From Penelope pileata (taxonomy: Eukaryota; Chordata; Aves; Galliformes; Cracidae), in contig WBMW01000448.1 in NCBI GenBank assembly GCA_013396635.1, positions 1 through 64,000 of the forward strand: a stretch of 64,000 nucleotides of DNA, read 5' to 3'. Below the pieces are notes generated by a model. That model worked only from the letters and a program-made list of their open reading frames with translations. It did no database searches and was not told the origin of the DNA. A program made the translations under genes and the position numbers. Shown in pieces: positions 1 through 13,620 of this stretch (position 1 is the first letter of the stretch; the number at the start of each line of letters is the position of its first letter).

Positions 1-3000
1 CTAGCATGTCTGGCACAGCAGCATTCAGCGGTGACATTTTCTCTGATTATCTGGACTCTTCTGACACAGAGAATTTTTGTCTCCATAATTTTTTAAAGTT
101 GTGGATAAGTGCAAGTACTTTTATCTTGTTACACACAGCCACAAGTTGCTTAGCAGACAACGCATGCAATAATAAGCATAACAATATATGAAGTATCCAA
201 GAGCTCAGCAGCTTTGAACTCATAGATCAGAACAGTACAAAATGTAAATAATTTCATATTCAAATCACCCATAGATCCAGGACAGAATGATTATAAAAAT
301 AAATAAAACATAGTAAGAAGAATAAAATGCGGAGTCCTCAGACCGGACTATCACATCACCCAATCTGACTTTATGGATATGACATTAGGAACATCATTTG
401 GTTTCATAATGAATCAATAACTCAAGGATGACAAAATAATGCCTGCCAGAAAAGTACAGCATCCAATTTGAAAGATATTAAAAGATTTTCAACCACTTCC
501 TTATATAAATTGTTTCACTGTTAATCGTTGTTACAGAAGTATTGCTCTATTTAAAATTCAAATTCATTTACCTTCAGCTTTTAGGCCCTAGCTGTAGCAA
601 TAATCTCTCTTCACTAGAGTGACATATTTAATATTCACTGTTTTTTCTCTGCAAAGTTACTTTATCCTGGTAATTAGGTAAATTTTAATTGTCATATTTA
701 ATAATATCCCAGATTAAGTTCTGATGGTACGAGCTACTTCATTTTCTTGCATTGATTCATTTTCTTGAGTATCTTCTGTTTCATCAATGTCTTTGCAAAT
801 ACATATACCAGAACTAAACACAGTATTCAAGTCTTGGTCTTAAAAATATAGCAGACACTTCCTATTTCCTATTCATTATTCATTTCTTTCTAAGACCTTT
901 TTTCTTTTTTTTCTCCCTTTTTTTTTCCTATGTTAGTGTCTTAATTCAGAACAGGAATATACCTTTGACATACACACATTTACTTGCATCCCAGTGTGGT
1001 CATGGAGCGCATGAATGGGATTCCTTTTGGATGAAACCAGTCTGGGAGACAAAAGCTTTTGGAAGCAACAAGAAAGAATTAATGCAAGAAGGAATTGTGC
1101 ACCTAATGCATTTCAGGTATAAATAGACACTCAGTCCTTGAGACAAAATTAAAGTTTGCTTGAAGGCGAAATATGTGCAGTGTGGATGTCAGATCCTCTG
1201 TATCCTCATTTACGTTGTTTCACAGGTTCTCTTTTATTTGTCCACACCACTTGCTAATGCAGACAGTCATAAGCCCTGGATCTTTCTTGGTCCCGTCAGT
1301 TTAGTACACAACATCTCTCCTGATGGTATGAACTATAATCCGCCTTTTCTAATATCTAAATGCATTTAGATAAAACACTTTTTGTATACAATATCCTAAA
1401 ATAGAAAGTGATTTCAGTTTTGTGTATTACTATTTCCTGGTTTCTTCAACACTCCCCACACTTGCAAAATTTTTGCAACATACAGATTTCATCAAGAGTA
1501 ATTTTATATTGATTTACAGATCATTAGTAAGAATGCAGAATACACAGCTTGATAGCTGACAATATCTTATGTCAGCTGTGTTTTGTAAGGAGTGTCTTTC
1601 TATAGATGCCCATCTCTGCTGACAAGAGAAAGCATGAACAATGGGTTTAGATGAGTCATCTAGCAAAAAATATTTCAAGTAACATCCATCTATTCTTATC
1701 AGTTGTTTATCCCTGATGAGTATTGACAGAAACAGGCTTTATCGAAAAAAGAGGGCTAAGACACAAAACAGGGGTCAGCTAGTTGAGAGAAAGTGATCCA
1801 TAAATAAGAGCAGAATTCAAGGAATCTCTGTGATATTTGAAAATGCTATCAAATTGGCACTGTTGCAATGCAGTGGGGAAATCAGGATATGACAATGGGA
1901 AAATTATCATTATATTGTTTAAGTGAATGTTAGTAAACAGAAAAAAAAATCAATTTCTCATCAGAAATGGTTGCCATAGTAAACATCTAAAGAAAGTAAT
2001 TTGCAATGATTAAACAGAGCAGGTCAGCTGTAGTATCATTAAATTATTTGCTGCGATAGACTCAGTTTGTAACATTAGAAATTTAATTGCAAATAAATTA
2101 ACTCCAGGGCTGGATAGCAAGCTGTATTTTTAACTGAAATTCAAATTGCCAAAAACATATTCAGATTTTTTTAATCTCCTTCTGCACATTCAACTAATTT
2201 GGCCTATAGCAACATAATGGGATATTGCTGATACTCGTTCATAATTCCTGCAACACATAATAACTTTCGGTAACATATGAGTTTACAGTGAGGAATCAGG
2301 TAAGAAGGAATTATGCTGTGGTGTGGTATTTGTGTGTTGTTTTGAAGAACACATACCAGAATGTTTTTCTCACCTCTTTTTTTATCCAAGAGTGGTGAAA
2401 GATGAGTACAGAAAACCACATCAAATATGCAAAGTCAAGAGTAACTTGTGAGCTTTGACACAGATGTTCTGAGATTAGTTTGAGTGTTATGGAAAAACTA
2501 TCCCAAAAATGGTGCATTACCATTGCTACTTGTCTACTCTTCTCTGCTCCACAGACAGGACAGAAACATGGTCAGGGCAGTTCAACTTGCATATTTTAGA
2601 CACACACTTCTAAATGAGACAATTTACGCTCTATGGATGATTAAAAATTGAATAAAAATGATAAATAGCTTATTAATATACGTCTAAAATGAGTCTTTAT
2701 GCTGTACCTTCAGCTTTGCTCCTCTTCACTCCTGGCAAAAGAATAAATAAGGCTGAGGAAAACAATATTACAAGGCTTTCTAAATTGTAGCAAACACATA
2801 TTTCATTACTGTTAATAAAAATATATCAAATAATATTAGAAGGCAAATGGAACTCACAAACCCTAATATAGTTTTTCTTTAATTTTTTAATCTGGAATTA
2901 TTCATGATTTGATCACCCAAAGTCTTATAATTTCAATTTCATGTTCTGACAAGAGGGAAAAATGTGGTTTTTTTGCCTTCTTGACATATAAAAGATTTTC

Positions 3001-3139
3001 TTTCAAAATATTTTCTGATTACAGAACATAATAAGAATAGAGGCCACAACTACCAAATATCCCGGCGCTTCAGCAAAAAAAATCTGAAAATTTAAAAAAA
3101 AAAAAAAAAAATTAGCTGGTAAAATAACTTTCCCAGAGC

Positions 3140-3161
3140 TCCTCCCCTCCCCTCCCCTCCT
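3140..3161 (+). repeat. (CTCCC)n short tandem repeat
   Basis: About four units of CTCCC, just downstream of an 18-A run near 3093-3110. Confidence 0.85.
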
Positions 3162-6100
3162 GTCTGTTTCATACATTTCTGTGAAGCATTTCATGTAGAT
3201 CATAATCCAATATTGCCAATAGCTCATGAGTCTAGGGGGTGATCAGGTACAGGAAATCTCACAGATACTTTATACAGCATTATTTGTCTTAAGAATGCAA
3301 TATCAGAAGTTTTCTTTTGTTAAGCTCTGTCAAATAAATATCTTCTGCTGGGTCTTACTGTTTTTCCAGTTTAGTCCAGACTTCTCATTCTGGAACACAA
3401 AGAATATATTCAATCTTTTTGATAGGAATTACTCTACTTCCTATAAGCCAGACATAGCTGGGTTTTGTTTTTTTACAGAAAATAACCTTGTTATTGTATT
3501 AATTATTGAGATGCATTAAGTTTCACTGAATCAGGAAACAGCTGTTTAAAATATTGACATGTATTTCATCAGATTTTCAAGACATCTGTCATTGTTAGCC
3601 ATCTGGCTGCACACAGTACATCGTGCAACAGACACCAAAGGCTGTAATCATGTAGGTACAGAAATTGTTGGTATGTTTGTTTTTAACTTTCACTTCTGAA
3701 GTGAAAATGAACACAAACAAAGAAATTCTAAGTGTATTTCAGGAAATAGATTTCCCTCTAAATTTCTTCTAGAGAGAAACATGCATAAAGGAATGAAGAG
3801 TAATCCAAGAGAAATGAAAAGAAAAGCAGAGTCTAAGACTGAGATGAGGTTCAGGAAACATTGTTAGCATAGCTACAGAACTAGGAACTTCTTTTTTGGA
3901 CAGAGTGGTGTGTGTCATTAACAGAAACTCAAACTTGTTGACAGGCTGAAATTTCATTTCTTTACATGTAAATAATAATAATAATAACCACATTACATCT
4001 GAGTGATGGAGCAGATTTATTTGGTTATTGGCTGGAGGAAAGCAGCACACTGTTTGCCTGACTTTTGGTCCAGCAGATCAACGTGCATGGGCACCTCAGC
4101 AGGCCAGGCAAGAAAAGACATTACAGCAGTCCTAATAATTGAAAAAAATAAATAAAAAAATCAAACTTATCTATTGCAGCTTTATTAACTCTACCTCTCA
4201 AATTCTATAGTAAGTATTAAGTGAAAAGAAGGAGCTTCATTTCATGTATGTTCAAAGTCTTTACTGATAAATTGTTCAAAAGCATTTATGAATGCCTAGC
4301 TTAGCAGTTCCTTTTACTCTTATGTAACACCATTTCATTCTTGAGACATCTTCTGCTAAGCAAATATAAATCCTATTACTTATCCTAGTCTGCAAAATTC
4401 TCTTTATAATTCCAACTCCAAACTTGCATCTGACTTTCTAATCTTTTTAACTTAAATTCCCATGTTCACATAGAATTAACAAATGGAGTGTCCCTGAAGA
4501 CTTAGAGTGAGGGACTCCTTTAACTAAATTTAACTGCCTAATTAATCCAACACCATGGTGTTCTGCTTCAAACATTGCCATCAAATATCTTTTTTTATGG
4601 TACGGTGACAGGAAAGGGGACGTATGGGAGACCCAAATGCAGTTGGGAGATATTGCAGGAGACGAGGTAGAAATAAAGACTACAGTAGTAAAAGGGAGAA
4701 GTCACTGTGCAAGAGGATAAAAAGCTGTCACGGATGATGCTCCTAGGAGCATGCCCCATTTGAACAAAATGAAAAAGATTTGGAAGTAACTACTCATTTT
4801 CTTTCAGCACATATATCTGGACAGGGATGGAAAGGGATGTTTTCTGCTTCTTTGCCACTTTGCAGGTATACATTTCAAAGTACAACTGAGACTTTAAAAG
4901 TTAGCACAGAAACAACCTTCCAATATTGATAAGAATATTTATATCTGACCTGGGAAAAGAAAGCTATAGGCAGGGGGGTGGGGGGCGGAAACCGGCACTA
5001 AAATACATTGCTTTCAGAAGCATCTTCTATGTTGAGGAGATTATGATTTGTTAAGTAATTGCTAAGCTTCCGGTTTGGGTTTTGAAAGTTTCATCTGCGG
5101 CTATTTCAAGCCAAGTTCAAGTAATCTCTGGCAAATCTTAAAGGAACAGGTTGCCATGACACCACAGGTGCTTTCTGAAATTTATCAGGAAGAGAAAAAA
5201 TACTTTGTGATGGAAAGTAGAGCTGGGGGAAAAAAGGACTGAGATACATTTTAGAAGCAGAGAAACTGTTATAAAAACAGAGGAAGGTGAAACTTGGTGA
5301 TTCAGACCCTGAAACCATGTCCATTGGTAACCTTATATGGGGAAAATCTTACCTGTGGAACAACTTTTGACAAATTTCAGCCACTATTGGGACATGGCAC
5401 TTCAGTCAAGAAAGATTTGAAGTAGCCTTCTTACATGAGAACTTCCATTCTCCCTAAAAGCCCTTCTGAATAGTTTACCTGGGGAAGCTCTCTACTGAAC
5501 AAGCCCTGCTACTCTAGTTCTTTTTGGTTTAAAGCAATCAAGGTATTTTGAGAGATAATCAGGATTCAAGGACAACTGACCAAAGGATATGAAATGACCA
5601 AGGGACTTTGGTAGACTGCCACAGAGCAATCATCAATGCCACAGTATTAAACAAAATGCAATCCCCAAAACAGATACTACGATTTTGGAAGAGCTTTTTG
5701 AAAATCATGTTTTTCGTGCTGTAGTACCTAACATGAATATCTCTCTTGAAGAGTCTTCTTACGTAGAAGATGACATACTTTAAAAACACAGAAAAAATAT
5801 CTTTGAAATCTGTTCCTAATGAGATCACTGAGACAGCAAGAGAGTTGGAAATACCACTTGAATATTCGTGTAAAAGAAAACAAAAAAGAGGAGAGAGTTA
5901 TTAAGGGAATAATGGGCCATTACATGATCCAAAGCTTAAATTTGAAAAGGACTTTTTTCCAGCATTTTCTAAATACATTAGCTTGAGCAACTCACTGAAT
6001 TTCAATATACATGGAAATTGCTCATTGATGTAAGTAATTTTATGTTATTTTATTTCGTGGAATAATAGATTTATATGAAGTCTAAGAATTACTCCTAAGC

Positions 6101-6296
6101 AAAAGTACCATTGGCAATTTCCTCTTGTTCTTACCTTCTTTGGCAAAATTATTAGAACTGTTAGAGAATACACGGATACATTTTTATTTAATTGCATTCA
6201 CCAAAGTGGTCAAGATTTAAATTTAAACTGATAACATACTGGGGAAAGTGACCAAGACCAACCATTCTCTCAGAAAATCTTGAATTATCAAAATAC

Positions 6297-6316
6297 AAAA
6301 TAAATAAATAAATAAA
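6297..6316 (+). repeat. (AAAT)n microsatellite
   Basis: Five AAAT units. Similar small A-rich microsatellites occur at 3970-3987 (AAT) and 17096-17123 (AAAAT). Confidence 0.85.
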
Positions 6317-7909
6317 TTCTGTGCAATTCTAATCAACCCAACAAAACAATCATTCCAATAAAATAAACATATCTATATTTGAAATCAGAGTTCCTGCTAT
6401 TATTTCTCCCTGGAAGGTGAATACGGTTTATGTTTTTTCCTTAAAAACACTGCAGTCTGGATTCTTACCACTTATTTTTGTATTTCAGAATCACTTAAAT
6501 AAGAAGCATACTTACTCTAGATTCCCTTAACAACTACACTATGGTAGTTGATATTGGCACAGGAAATAAAGGTCCCCACAATATGTAAGATATAGGGCAT
6601 CTCCTACATGACAAAGTTTCTAGCTAGAGACATTCCTATAATTTCCGAAAGTGAAAGGTCCAGCAAAAATGGTTCTGTGCAGAATTACATATGAAAAGAA
6701 AGAGTTCTCTTGGAGCTCCAGTGGTGTCCCTGATCCTCTTTTTAGATATCAATTCTTCATTGTAGGCAGGTGCTTGGTCTTCCAGGGAGTCTTGCATGTG
6801 AACTTAGAGTGACGCTCAGGCATCACAGCAAGGATGTGTTCTTAACTTGTTGACACCTTGCAGGCCTTGATGAGCTTTTAATCCTAAATGCTTTTTTGAC
6901 ATATTGTCATTAAACCAATGACTGCAATCAAATGGATCAGTGTAGCTGGAAACACATTGAGTAGAAATATGTCCTAGCATACAGAATTTGTTTGTTTTTT
7001 CTCAATGTTATGCACTTTTTAATAGAATCTTATTTTGCTTTATAGTCAAACAAAACAAAGTATGCTGTAGAAAATAACTTTACACATCAGTAAGCCAATA
7101 ATAAATCACATTGTGAAATTTAAAGTAATTTGAATGAGTCAATTTTTCAAAAATATTTAGAGTGGATATATATCTGTCATCATTTTATAATGTGTCTTAG
7201 TTTCTAACNCATAATTCTATAATGTCAGATTCATATTAGTTCAGTATGGCAATTTCTAGTCACTAGATATATCTTAGAACTGTCTGAGTTATTAACGTTA
7301 ATATTTAATATAAATTCCTTGCAAATACATTCTTAAAATTTCATTTTAAAAGTTACCTTAGTGATATGAAATTAAAAAATGTTTTTTAAAAAAGAATAAT
7401 TTTTCTTGCTAAAATCACGCTTGCCAAATCTGTTTTGTGATTCACTGGTGTTTTTATTGAGGTAGGGGGAAGAAGACTTGTTTTTCTCAGAAAAGAAGTA
7501 GGAGACCCTTGTTTTGTGCACCATCATCTTTCCGAAGAATGGGCAACTGTCAGATTTGGCTTATAATCACAGCAAAGGCATTCAAATGCACAGCACAACT
7601 GTAAGAGACTGTTTTGGAACCTTTTGTCTCAAAGTTTGCTGTGAGAACTCTCTTGTCTCAAGGTTTGCCCACCTGCCCGAAGGCTTGCAGACCAGGGACA
7701 ATGAGAGACAAGCAGCCGCTAAACGGCCATCGAGCAGCCTTTCAGACCGGTGCCTTGAGGGAGGCAACCACCGAAGGGAACGGGCAAGCCCGGGCTTGCA
7801 CCGTCCATGCCCGTTCGTGTGATACGTGACATACCTGGGTGCCCAGGAATGTCATGCTGGCCGAAAAGCAGGATAAAAAGACCTCCTCCAACGGGGGAAA
7901 TGCTAGGAG

Positions 7910-8200
7910 CTGCCGAGGAGCTGCCGAGGAGCTGCCTGCTTGCTGCCTAGGAGATGCCTGCTTGCTGCCTACCTGCTGCTGTCTGACTGATGCCTGACGG
8001 ATGCCTGGCTGGACCTGCTCGATACCTGCTGATGCTTGAGACATGAGGTCCTGCTGCCCTGATGCCTGCTTGTTGCTCCTGCTTCCGACCTGATGGCCTG
8101 ATGCCTGACGATGCCTGACGTCTGCTGCCTGAAGCCTGCTCCTGCTTGCTGCCTGAGACCTGACGGCCTGATGCCTGCTTGCTGCTGCTCCTCCTGCACC
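7910..8200 (+). repeat. Imperfect GATGCCTG / TGCTTGCTGCC repeats inside the LTR
   Basis: A run of short, irregular units made from GATGCCTG, CTGCTTGCTGCC and GAGGAGCTGCC. The octamer GATGCCTG occurs seven times. The run lies between the TATA-like box and the poly(A) signal, so it would sit in the R region and appear at both ends of a retroviral transcript. The strand is C/T-rich with few purine runs. Confidence 0.85.
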
Positions 8201-8447
8201 CTCGCTCCCTCGCTCCCACACGGTCCTGAAGATACTCCTGGTCTGATAGAACGGCGTGGGATCCATGGTGGTGACTGTCCCCGCTTTCTATCTGTAACCC
8301 TTGCTCTTACTTCCTATCTTTTACTATCGCCTGCTTCCCCATCCCCGTCTCCCTCACTGACCAGAATTGCTATTAAACTGGTCGGACAACATTTGACCTC
8401 GTTTGCGTCTTAATCTCACTCCGGGTATGTTACAGAATCTCCCCTCA

Positions 8448-8462
8448 CTCCGATAATCGGAG
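8448..8462. repeat. Palindrome CTCCGAT-A-ATCGGAG at the LTR 3' end
   Basis: Perfect 7-bp arms around one central base, ending seven bases before the LTR edge. It could fold as a small hairpin in U5 RNA. Function unknown. Confidence 0.6.
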
Positions 8463-8474
8463 CGGGACAACAAC

Positions 8475-11400
8475 AAAGCATGAAAAGCATTTTGCCTGAT
8501 GGAAATTAAATTCACCTTGGAATATGAGGAATAGACATACCATAACACACCCCGATGAGTTCAGATACTGTGCATATCATTACTCGAACATCGTGAAGAG
8601 AATTACATATCTGTTTCATCTGTCCCTCTTCTTCCCAATGCCACTTGTTGCACATTTTCAGAACACAGCTATCCCCTTTCTGCCATTCTCCTAAGAATAA
8701 CCACTCAGTATTTACTTTCCATATGACATTTCAAAGCAATAGAAGAGATTGTTTACTGTTAAACTCGCTTTCCCCATCATTGCACTCTTCTATTTAATGA
8801 AATAATAGTTTACCATAAGAAGGCTGACACAAATGACTGAAAAGTAAAAATATTGGTAGAGGGAATCCAGTTGCAGTGTTCTGAGATGCTAGCATTCAAG
8901 TAGATGAGTGCAGACTGCAAATCCCTAGAGGAGATGTCAACACAGAAAGGAAGTATGAATAAACACGCACCTACCCTAAATTAAGGATAAACCACATTTT
9001 TGGGGTTGGCAATTTAACCAGCTAATTAAATCAATCTTTTCAAGTGGTATGATTAATCATGCTGCCGCTAGGTTGCCTGTCGTAACTTTCTCCCCTCTTT
9101 CCATGTTCTTTCTTTCACATTGCATCTTGTTTCCAAAGACCTTTTAAGTGCTTCAGGGCAGAAACTGATGCTGCTGTGAGACACAAGGTCTGCTTAGCTG
9201 ACCTACTTAGTACAATCACTGTTAGGCAAATGAGTGTTCCCTGAAAGATCCGGCATTGAACAATGCTGAAAACTATCAAAGAAGATTTGTTTCCCTTCTT
9301 ATAATAGATCCACATGTTCCAAACATGTCTGGTACCTTACAGTTGGTATGTATGTCATGTTTAATGCATTTTAAAAGGCATTTTTTCTGTGCTAGCCTTA
9401 GGGCGCAATTACATAAAGCCAATACACACAAGACTAGTGTACGAAGCAATACATAAGCACTTTGTACCCTGGGGCTGGACTACATATGGATTCTCCTTTT
9501 CAAAACTATTAGATTTTGTCATAAATATAAGAGGTTTTGACAGGAACTAAATGCTCAAATCTGCCCTTTTTTTGACCCCGGTGTCTCTTGTAGGGCTCCA
9601 TATTCATGCTACACATAAATAAAGATAGTGAATGATGCACAGGAGAAAAGACAAGTTCTGGAAACTGTTCTATATACAAGCTAGGAGAAAAAAATCTGTT
9701 CTTAAATTTACTCTGCATTACCCGTCTCAAAGTTATGAGCACTTTTCCCTGAACATAGCCATTGTTTGCTTTTCTTCTGTTTTATTTATTTTTTTTTCCC
9801 ACTTCAGCTTAGGAGATTTTGCACGTCATCAACTCGATCAGTATCTTAAAATCAGTTATTTTATTCACCCTGAGAAGTTTTAAAGATCATTTGGTTCTGC
9901 AGAAGGGAAAAAAAATCTCTGCCAATGTTATGGTATTGGGTAATGCCAGAACAAAAAGTAGAGTTCAATGTAAAAAATTGAAATACTTCAGTTAGGCACA
10001 GAAAAATTCTAGCTCAACTGCCTGCTTTACATTTAAAACTGAAAGTCCACACGTAGTCTAATTAAGACAAAAATAAATACTTTTCCTGTTGACCTCATTC
10101 ATTTTAATGGAGGAATGAAAGGCTGCCAGCTTTGATAGTAGTCATTTGCTGCTTTGTACACTTTTGGTGCAGGAAATTGTCAGCTCTGGCTGTGCCAGTT
10201 GCATGGGCTACCTTCTGGCATTTTGTCAGAACATGAAAGCAAGGGTCAACTCAAATTTTTCCGAAGTTATTTTAAAAGTACGTTTTGTGTTTAAAAACAG
10301 AACACACTCTATATATATCCACAGTCTTCACCACAAGCCTTACGGAAAAAGATGTGTCCTCCATAATGCTCAGACAAAGAGCAAGAAGTTAGACTTTTGA
10401 CATGTTGTTTCCCTCAGGGTATGACAGACACTTTGTTTTGTGCTACGCTCAAGCTGCTCCTGAACGATACCAGAAGATCATATGAGTTATTAAGAACATA
10501 TGTAAAAATAAAGAAAGTTTGTGTGGAAGATGTGTGTGATATTGCTAAGTAAAAGGGTAACTTAGCACTATGATTTTTGATACAGTAACATATCCACTTT
10601 GTTCGTCTGCTCTCTGTTGTACAGTTCTGTGTTTCACACCATGTTCAATCATTTCTAATTTTCTGGTAGAGGTTGCCTAATCAATACATATACCTATTTT
10701 TCTTTATGGGAAATTTTTAGGTTTGCAGACTTAAAATAAGGATGCATTTTTTTCTTGTTTGCTTGATTTTTTGTTCAAGAGTTAATTTTCAGACAAGACC
10801 AAAAGCTTCTTCTGTCTTTCGAAATAAGCCAATGACCACCGTTGAAACATACATGAAATTACATATTTTTTCACATTAGCATAAAAAGATCTCATCATGT
10901 TTAAATATGAAGAAATCCAGATCTGCCACTTACTCTAAGGTACTGCATTTTGCAATTGCTTGTTTTTAAAATGCAGGTCTTAGATGTAACAATATGAACA
11001 AGACAGACAGCAGAGTGTCCAGGTCTTCTGACACTAAAAAAATTTGTTCATGCTCATTTATTGGAGAGCTGTGTTATTAGACTTGTAAAGGAATGAGAAA
11101 TGAATGTTACTACATGCATATTGTGTTTTTATTACAAGTAGGTGAATTTCTTCATCCTTCCTGTTGATTGCTGTAACTGTATAGCACTTCACCTGAACTG
11201 GCCTTTGTTTTCAAGGAGTCTTTTTCCCTTTTCAGTGATCACAGGAGAAGGAGAAGATGTGACAAAAACACCACCTCACCTAACTTCAGATATCTAGATA
11301 TTTAAATATCAGATATTTTGGTATTTGATATTTCAACATTACAATAATTTGATATTTAGATATTACTAATGTTTACATTTCAGCTACCATCAGGAGTCTC

Positions 11401-12972
11401 AATTTCTAATCAACAGTTTGCTCTTCAGCAACCTACTGTGTTAACAGACACCTCTCCAAGTTCAGAGGGTGGGCCACCATGCAGAAAACCCCCAAAGCAG
11501 TAAGGACAACTAGTAAACCCTCTAGTTAGTCTTCAAAAGTCTTCAGCTAAATGCTATTTTTCATTGGCTATTTCATGGCCATGAATAACCATGCTATTGC
11601 TAATATTCAGCTACCTGCTAATCCTTCCAATAACACTCTTTAGTATTGCTCCTAAGTACTGCATATGTTGTAAGGAAACAGTATTACACTGAGTTATATC
11701 TGTGGATAAACAGATCAGCTTTCAGGCAAGAAGGCCTGTCTCCAGGCTGTATTTCAGGGTTCATGCACAAGAAGCTAATTCCAAGCAAAGCCTACGTGAA
11801 AAATAATTGCTCTAAGTTTAACTTCATTATGTCAAATTTATATTCATATTTTTACACTTGAGTAAGTATTTGACAGCTTGTGAGATGGTGAGTGCAGAGA
11901 AGCCTAAGAAATAGGTATTATCTTCAAATAGATTAGCAGGAGAGCTAAGGAAATCTACAGTCATAACAGCCTAAAGGGTCTCAAAACATGGGCATATGAT
12001 GCAAAGTAGCCTCAGGTTACCACAGTGGAACTTGCTTTACATGTCAGATCCAGGTAGGCTCAGCTGGGAAGCTCAGGTCACAATAGGAATTACAAGTTTT
12101 AAAGCCTGATGATGCGAGTATTTGAATCTGAGTTCAAGTTTTGAACAGTGTCAATAGTAAGTGCACTGAGTCTTCAGCTCACGCTTCTGATCAGCACTGA
12201 CTCACCAAACCCTAGACCTGCCTTTCAACAAAAGCTGAGTGTACATACATACACAAACAGTAAAAAAGATAGGATATACACCTTTAAAAATAGCAGCCTG
12301 TTTAAAGAAATTAGATCAATCAGAAATGTGATCCATTTTATCCAGGACAGCTTGACATTTCAATTAAACATGGATGAATTGCTTCCCTGAATAATTAAGT
12401 ACTTTCAAGTATCTAACTCTGCATTTGAAGCATATAGTTCCACCACTGAGATGTAGTAGAGTTATTTGTTCTGTACTGGCATAGCCTAAATAGATCATGA
12501 CTGTTAACCTAATTAGATATATGTGTGAAATCCAATAAAAAGTAATACTCAGCTCCAGCAAGACAAAGTATATTTGAAACCACACTACCACTCTGATAAA
12601 TCACTACTAATTTAAGGTACAACTTATGGTCTTTCCTGTTAAGCTCATCTGGAGGTATTACGGATAAGGAGGCTGCTTTACATCTCCATCATTACTCCAT
12701 CAGTTTGACCTTTGGATCCTGCTGAAAGAGGCTTCCATAGTTTCTATGAGTGTCTTAATTCTAAATATATTCTCATATCCTGTCCTCCATACTTCCCTTC
12801 CTTACTCTGGATAAATCGCTGCTAAAAATCAGGAATGTTGTCTGGTTGTAACATTTCATACTTCTAGAAACCTTTGATTGGTGTTTACATGAGTGACCAC
12901 ATCATACATCATACATGTTTACCCTGATGATAGTTGACCTGCTGGATATGGACAACTGTTCTAGGTGCCTTT
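8475..12972. other. Intergenic, no gene seen
   Basis: Unique AT-rich DNA between the solo LTR and the first CR1. Apart from the GATATTT cluster near 11.3 kb I recognise nothing. Confidence 0.7.
11291..11370. repeat. AT-rich GATATTT-word cluster with 14-bp palindrome
   Basis: The words TATCTAGATATT, GATATTT and TTTGATATT recur across about 80 bp. GATATTTAAATATC at 11297-11310 is a perfect palindrome. It looks like low-complexity expansion. Confidence 0.75.
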
Positions 12973-13215
12973 CATAGAATCACAGAATGACTGAGGCTGG
13001 AAGAGACCTCTGGGGGCCACCTGGCTGAGCCACTGCTCCAGCAGGGACACCCAGAGCAGGGTGCCCAGGGCCACATCCAGGCAGCTCCAGAAGATCCCCA
13101 GGGAGGAGACCCCACAGCCTCTGGGCAGCCTGTAGCAGTGCTCCTGGTGTTCAGAGGGACCTCCTGTGCTCCAGTTTGTGCCCATTGCATCTTGTGTCTG
13201 TTGCCCATTGACTCT
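12973..13215 (-). mobile_element. CR1 LINE 3' fragment
   Basis: It begins CATAGAATCACAGAATG and continues with the conserved CR1 3'-UTR phrases read in reverse: GGAAGAGACCTC, then GGGACACCCAGAGCAGGGTG, then GCCACATCCAGG. The element's 3' end is at the left, so it lies on the minus strand. CR1 is the dominant avian LINE and is usually 5'-truncated, as here. The right edge is approximate. The minus-strand open frames across it are not genes. Confidence 0.9.
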
Positions 13216-13445
13216 TTATCTCCTGCAACATTGTAGCAGCCTTGTAAAAAAGGCATAATCACTTGCATTAAAGTGCACCAGGCATTGCTTGTTTTAGAAA
13301 GTTAGAGGTGCCACTGCTATAGAAAAATTGTACAGCCCAGGCTCTGCTCCTAATGCTGGTAGTGCTTGGCTTACATGTCACAGGTTATTATTTAGAAGTA
13401 GTCCTAGAAGACAACACTGTAAATCAGTTAAAAACAAAGAGATCA

Positions 13446-13620
13446 GAGAATCATAGAATATCTCAAGTTAGAAGAGATCCACAAGGATAATTGAGTCCAA
13501 CTCCAGACTCACAGAGGACAACCCAGAATTCAAACCCTATATCTGAGAGCATTGTCCAAATGTTCCTTAAACTACAGAAGCTTGTTATCATGAACAGTGC
13601 CCTGGGGAGCCCGTTGCTAT
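13446..13620 (-). mobile_element. CR1 LINE 3' fragment, divergent subfamily
   Basis: It starts GAGAATCATAGAATATC and passes through GAGTCCAACTCC and TTCAAACCCTATATCTGAGAG, phrases of an older CR1 group different from its neighbour at 12973. It is minus-strand and 5'-truncated. The right edge is uncertain because similarity fades gradually. Confidence 0.8.

Larger units (their letters stand above)
1..7594. other. Intergenic, AT-rich, no gene seen
   Basis: No open frame here exceeds about 100 codons, and none resembles a known protein or has plausible splice partners. Contents are A/T-rich unique sequence, a poly(A) run near 3093, the CTCCC repeat, small AAT and AAAT microsatellites and a G-rich patch near 4972-4986. 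One ambiguous base (N) is at 7209. Confidence 0.7.
7600..8469 (+). mobile_element. Solo LTR of an endogenous retrovirus (870 bp)
   Basis: The element starts TGTAAGAGAC and ends GAGCGGGACA, the TG...CA ends of an LTR. It is flanked by the 5-bp direct repeat ACAAC at 7595-7599 and 8470-8474. Inside are a TATA-like GGATAAAAAG at 7871-7880 and a poly(A) signal ATTAAA at 8372-8377, then a U5-like tail of about 80 bp. This gives U3-R-U5 order on the + strand. Adjoining DNA shows no primer-binding site, polypurine tract or viral genes, so it is a solo LTR left by recombination. GC content is far above the flanks. A 5-bp duplication is typical of ERVL-type elements, but I do not name the family. Open frames inside it, including one of 174 codons on the minus strand, come from its internal repeats and are not genes. 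Confidence 0.8.

Noticed and set aside
3003..3227. 74-codon minus-strand frame with a Phe run
   Set aside because: The Phe run is just the poly(A) tract read in reverse.
7742..8266. 174-codon open frame on the minus strand
   Set aside because: It lies wholly inside the solo LTR and its Gln/Ser/Arg-rich content comes from the GATGCCTG-type repeats. Overlapping frames in other phases are equally open.
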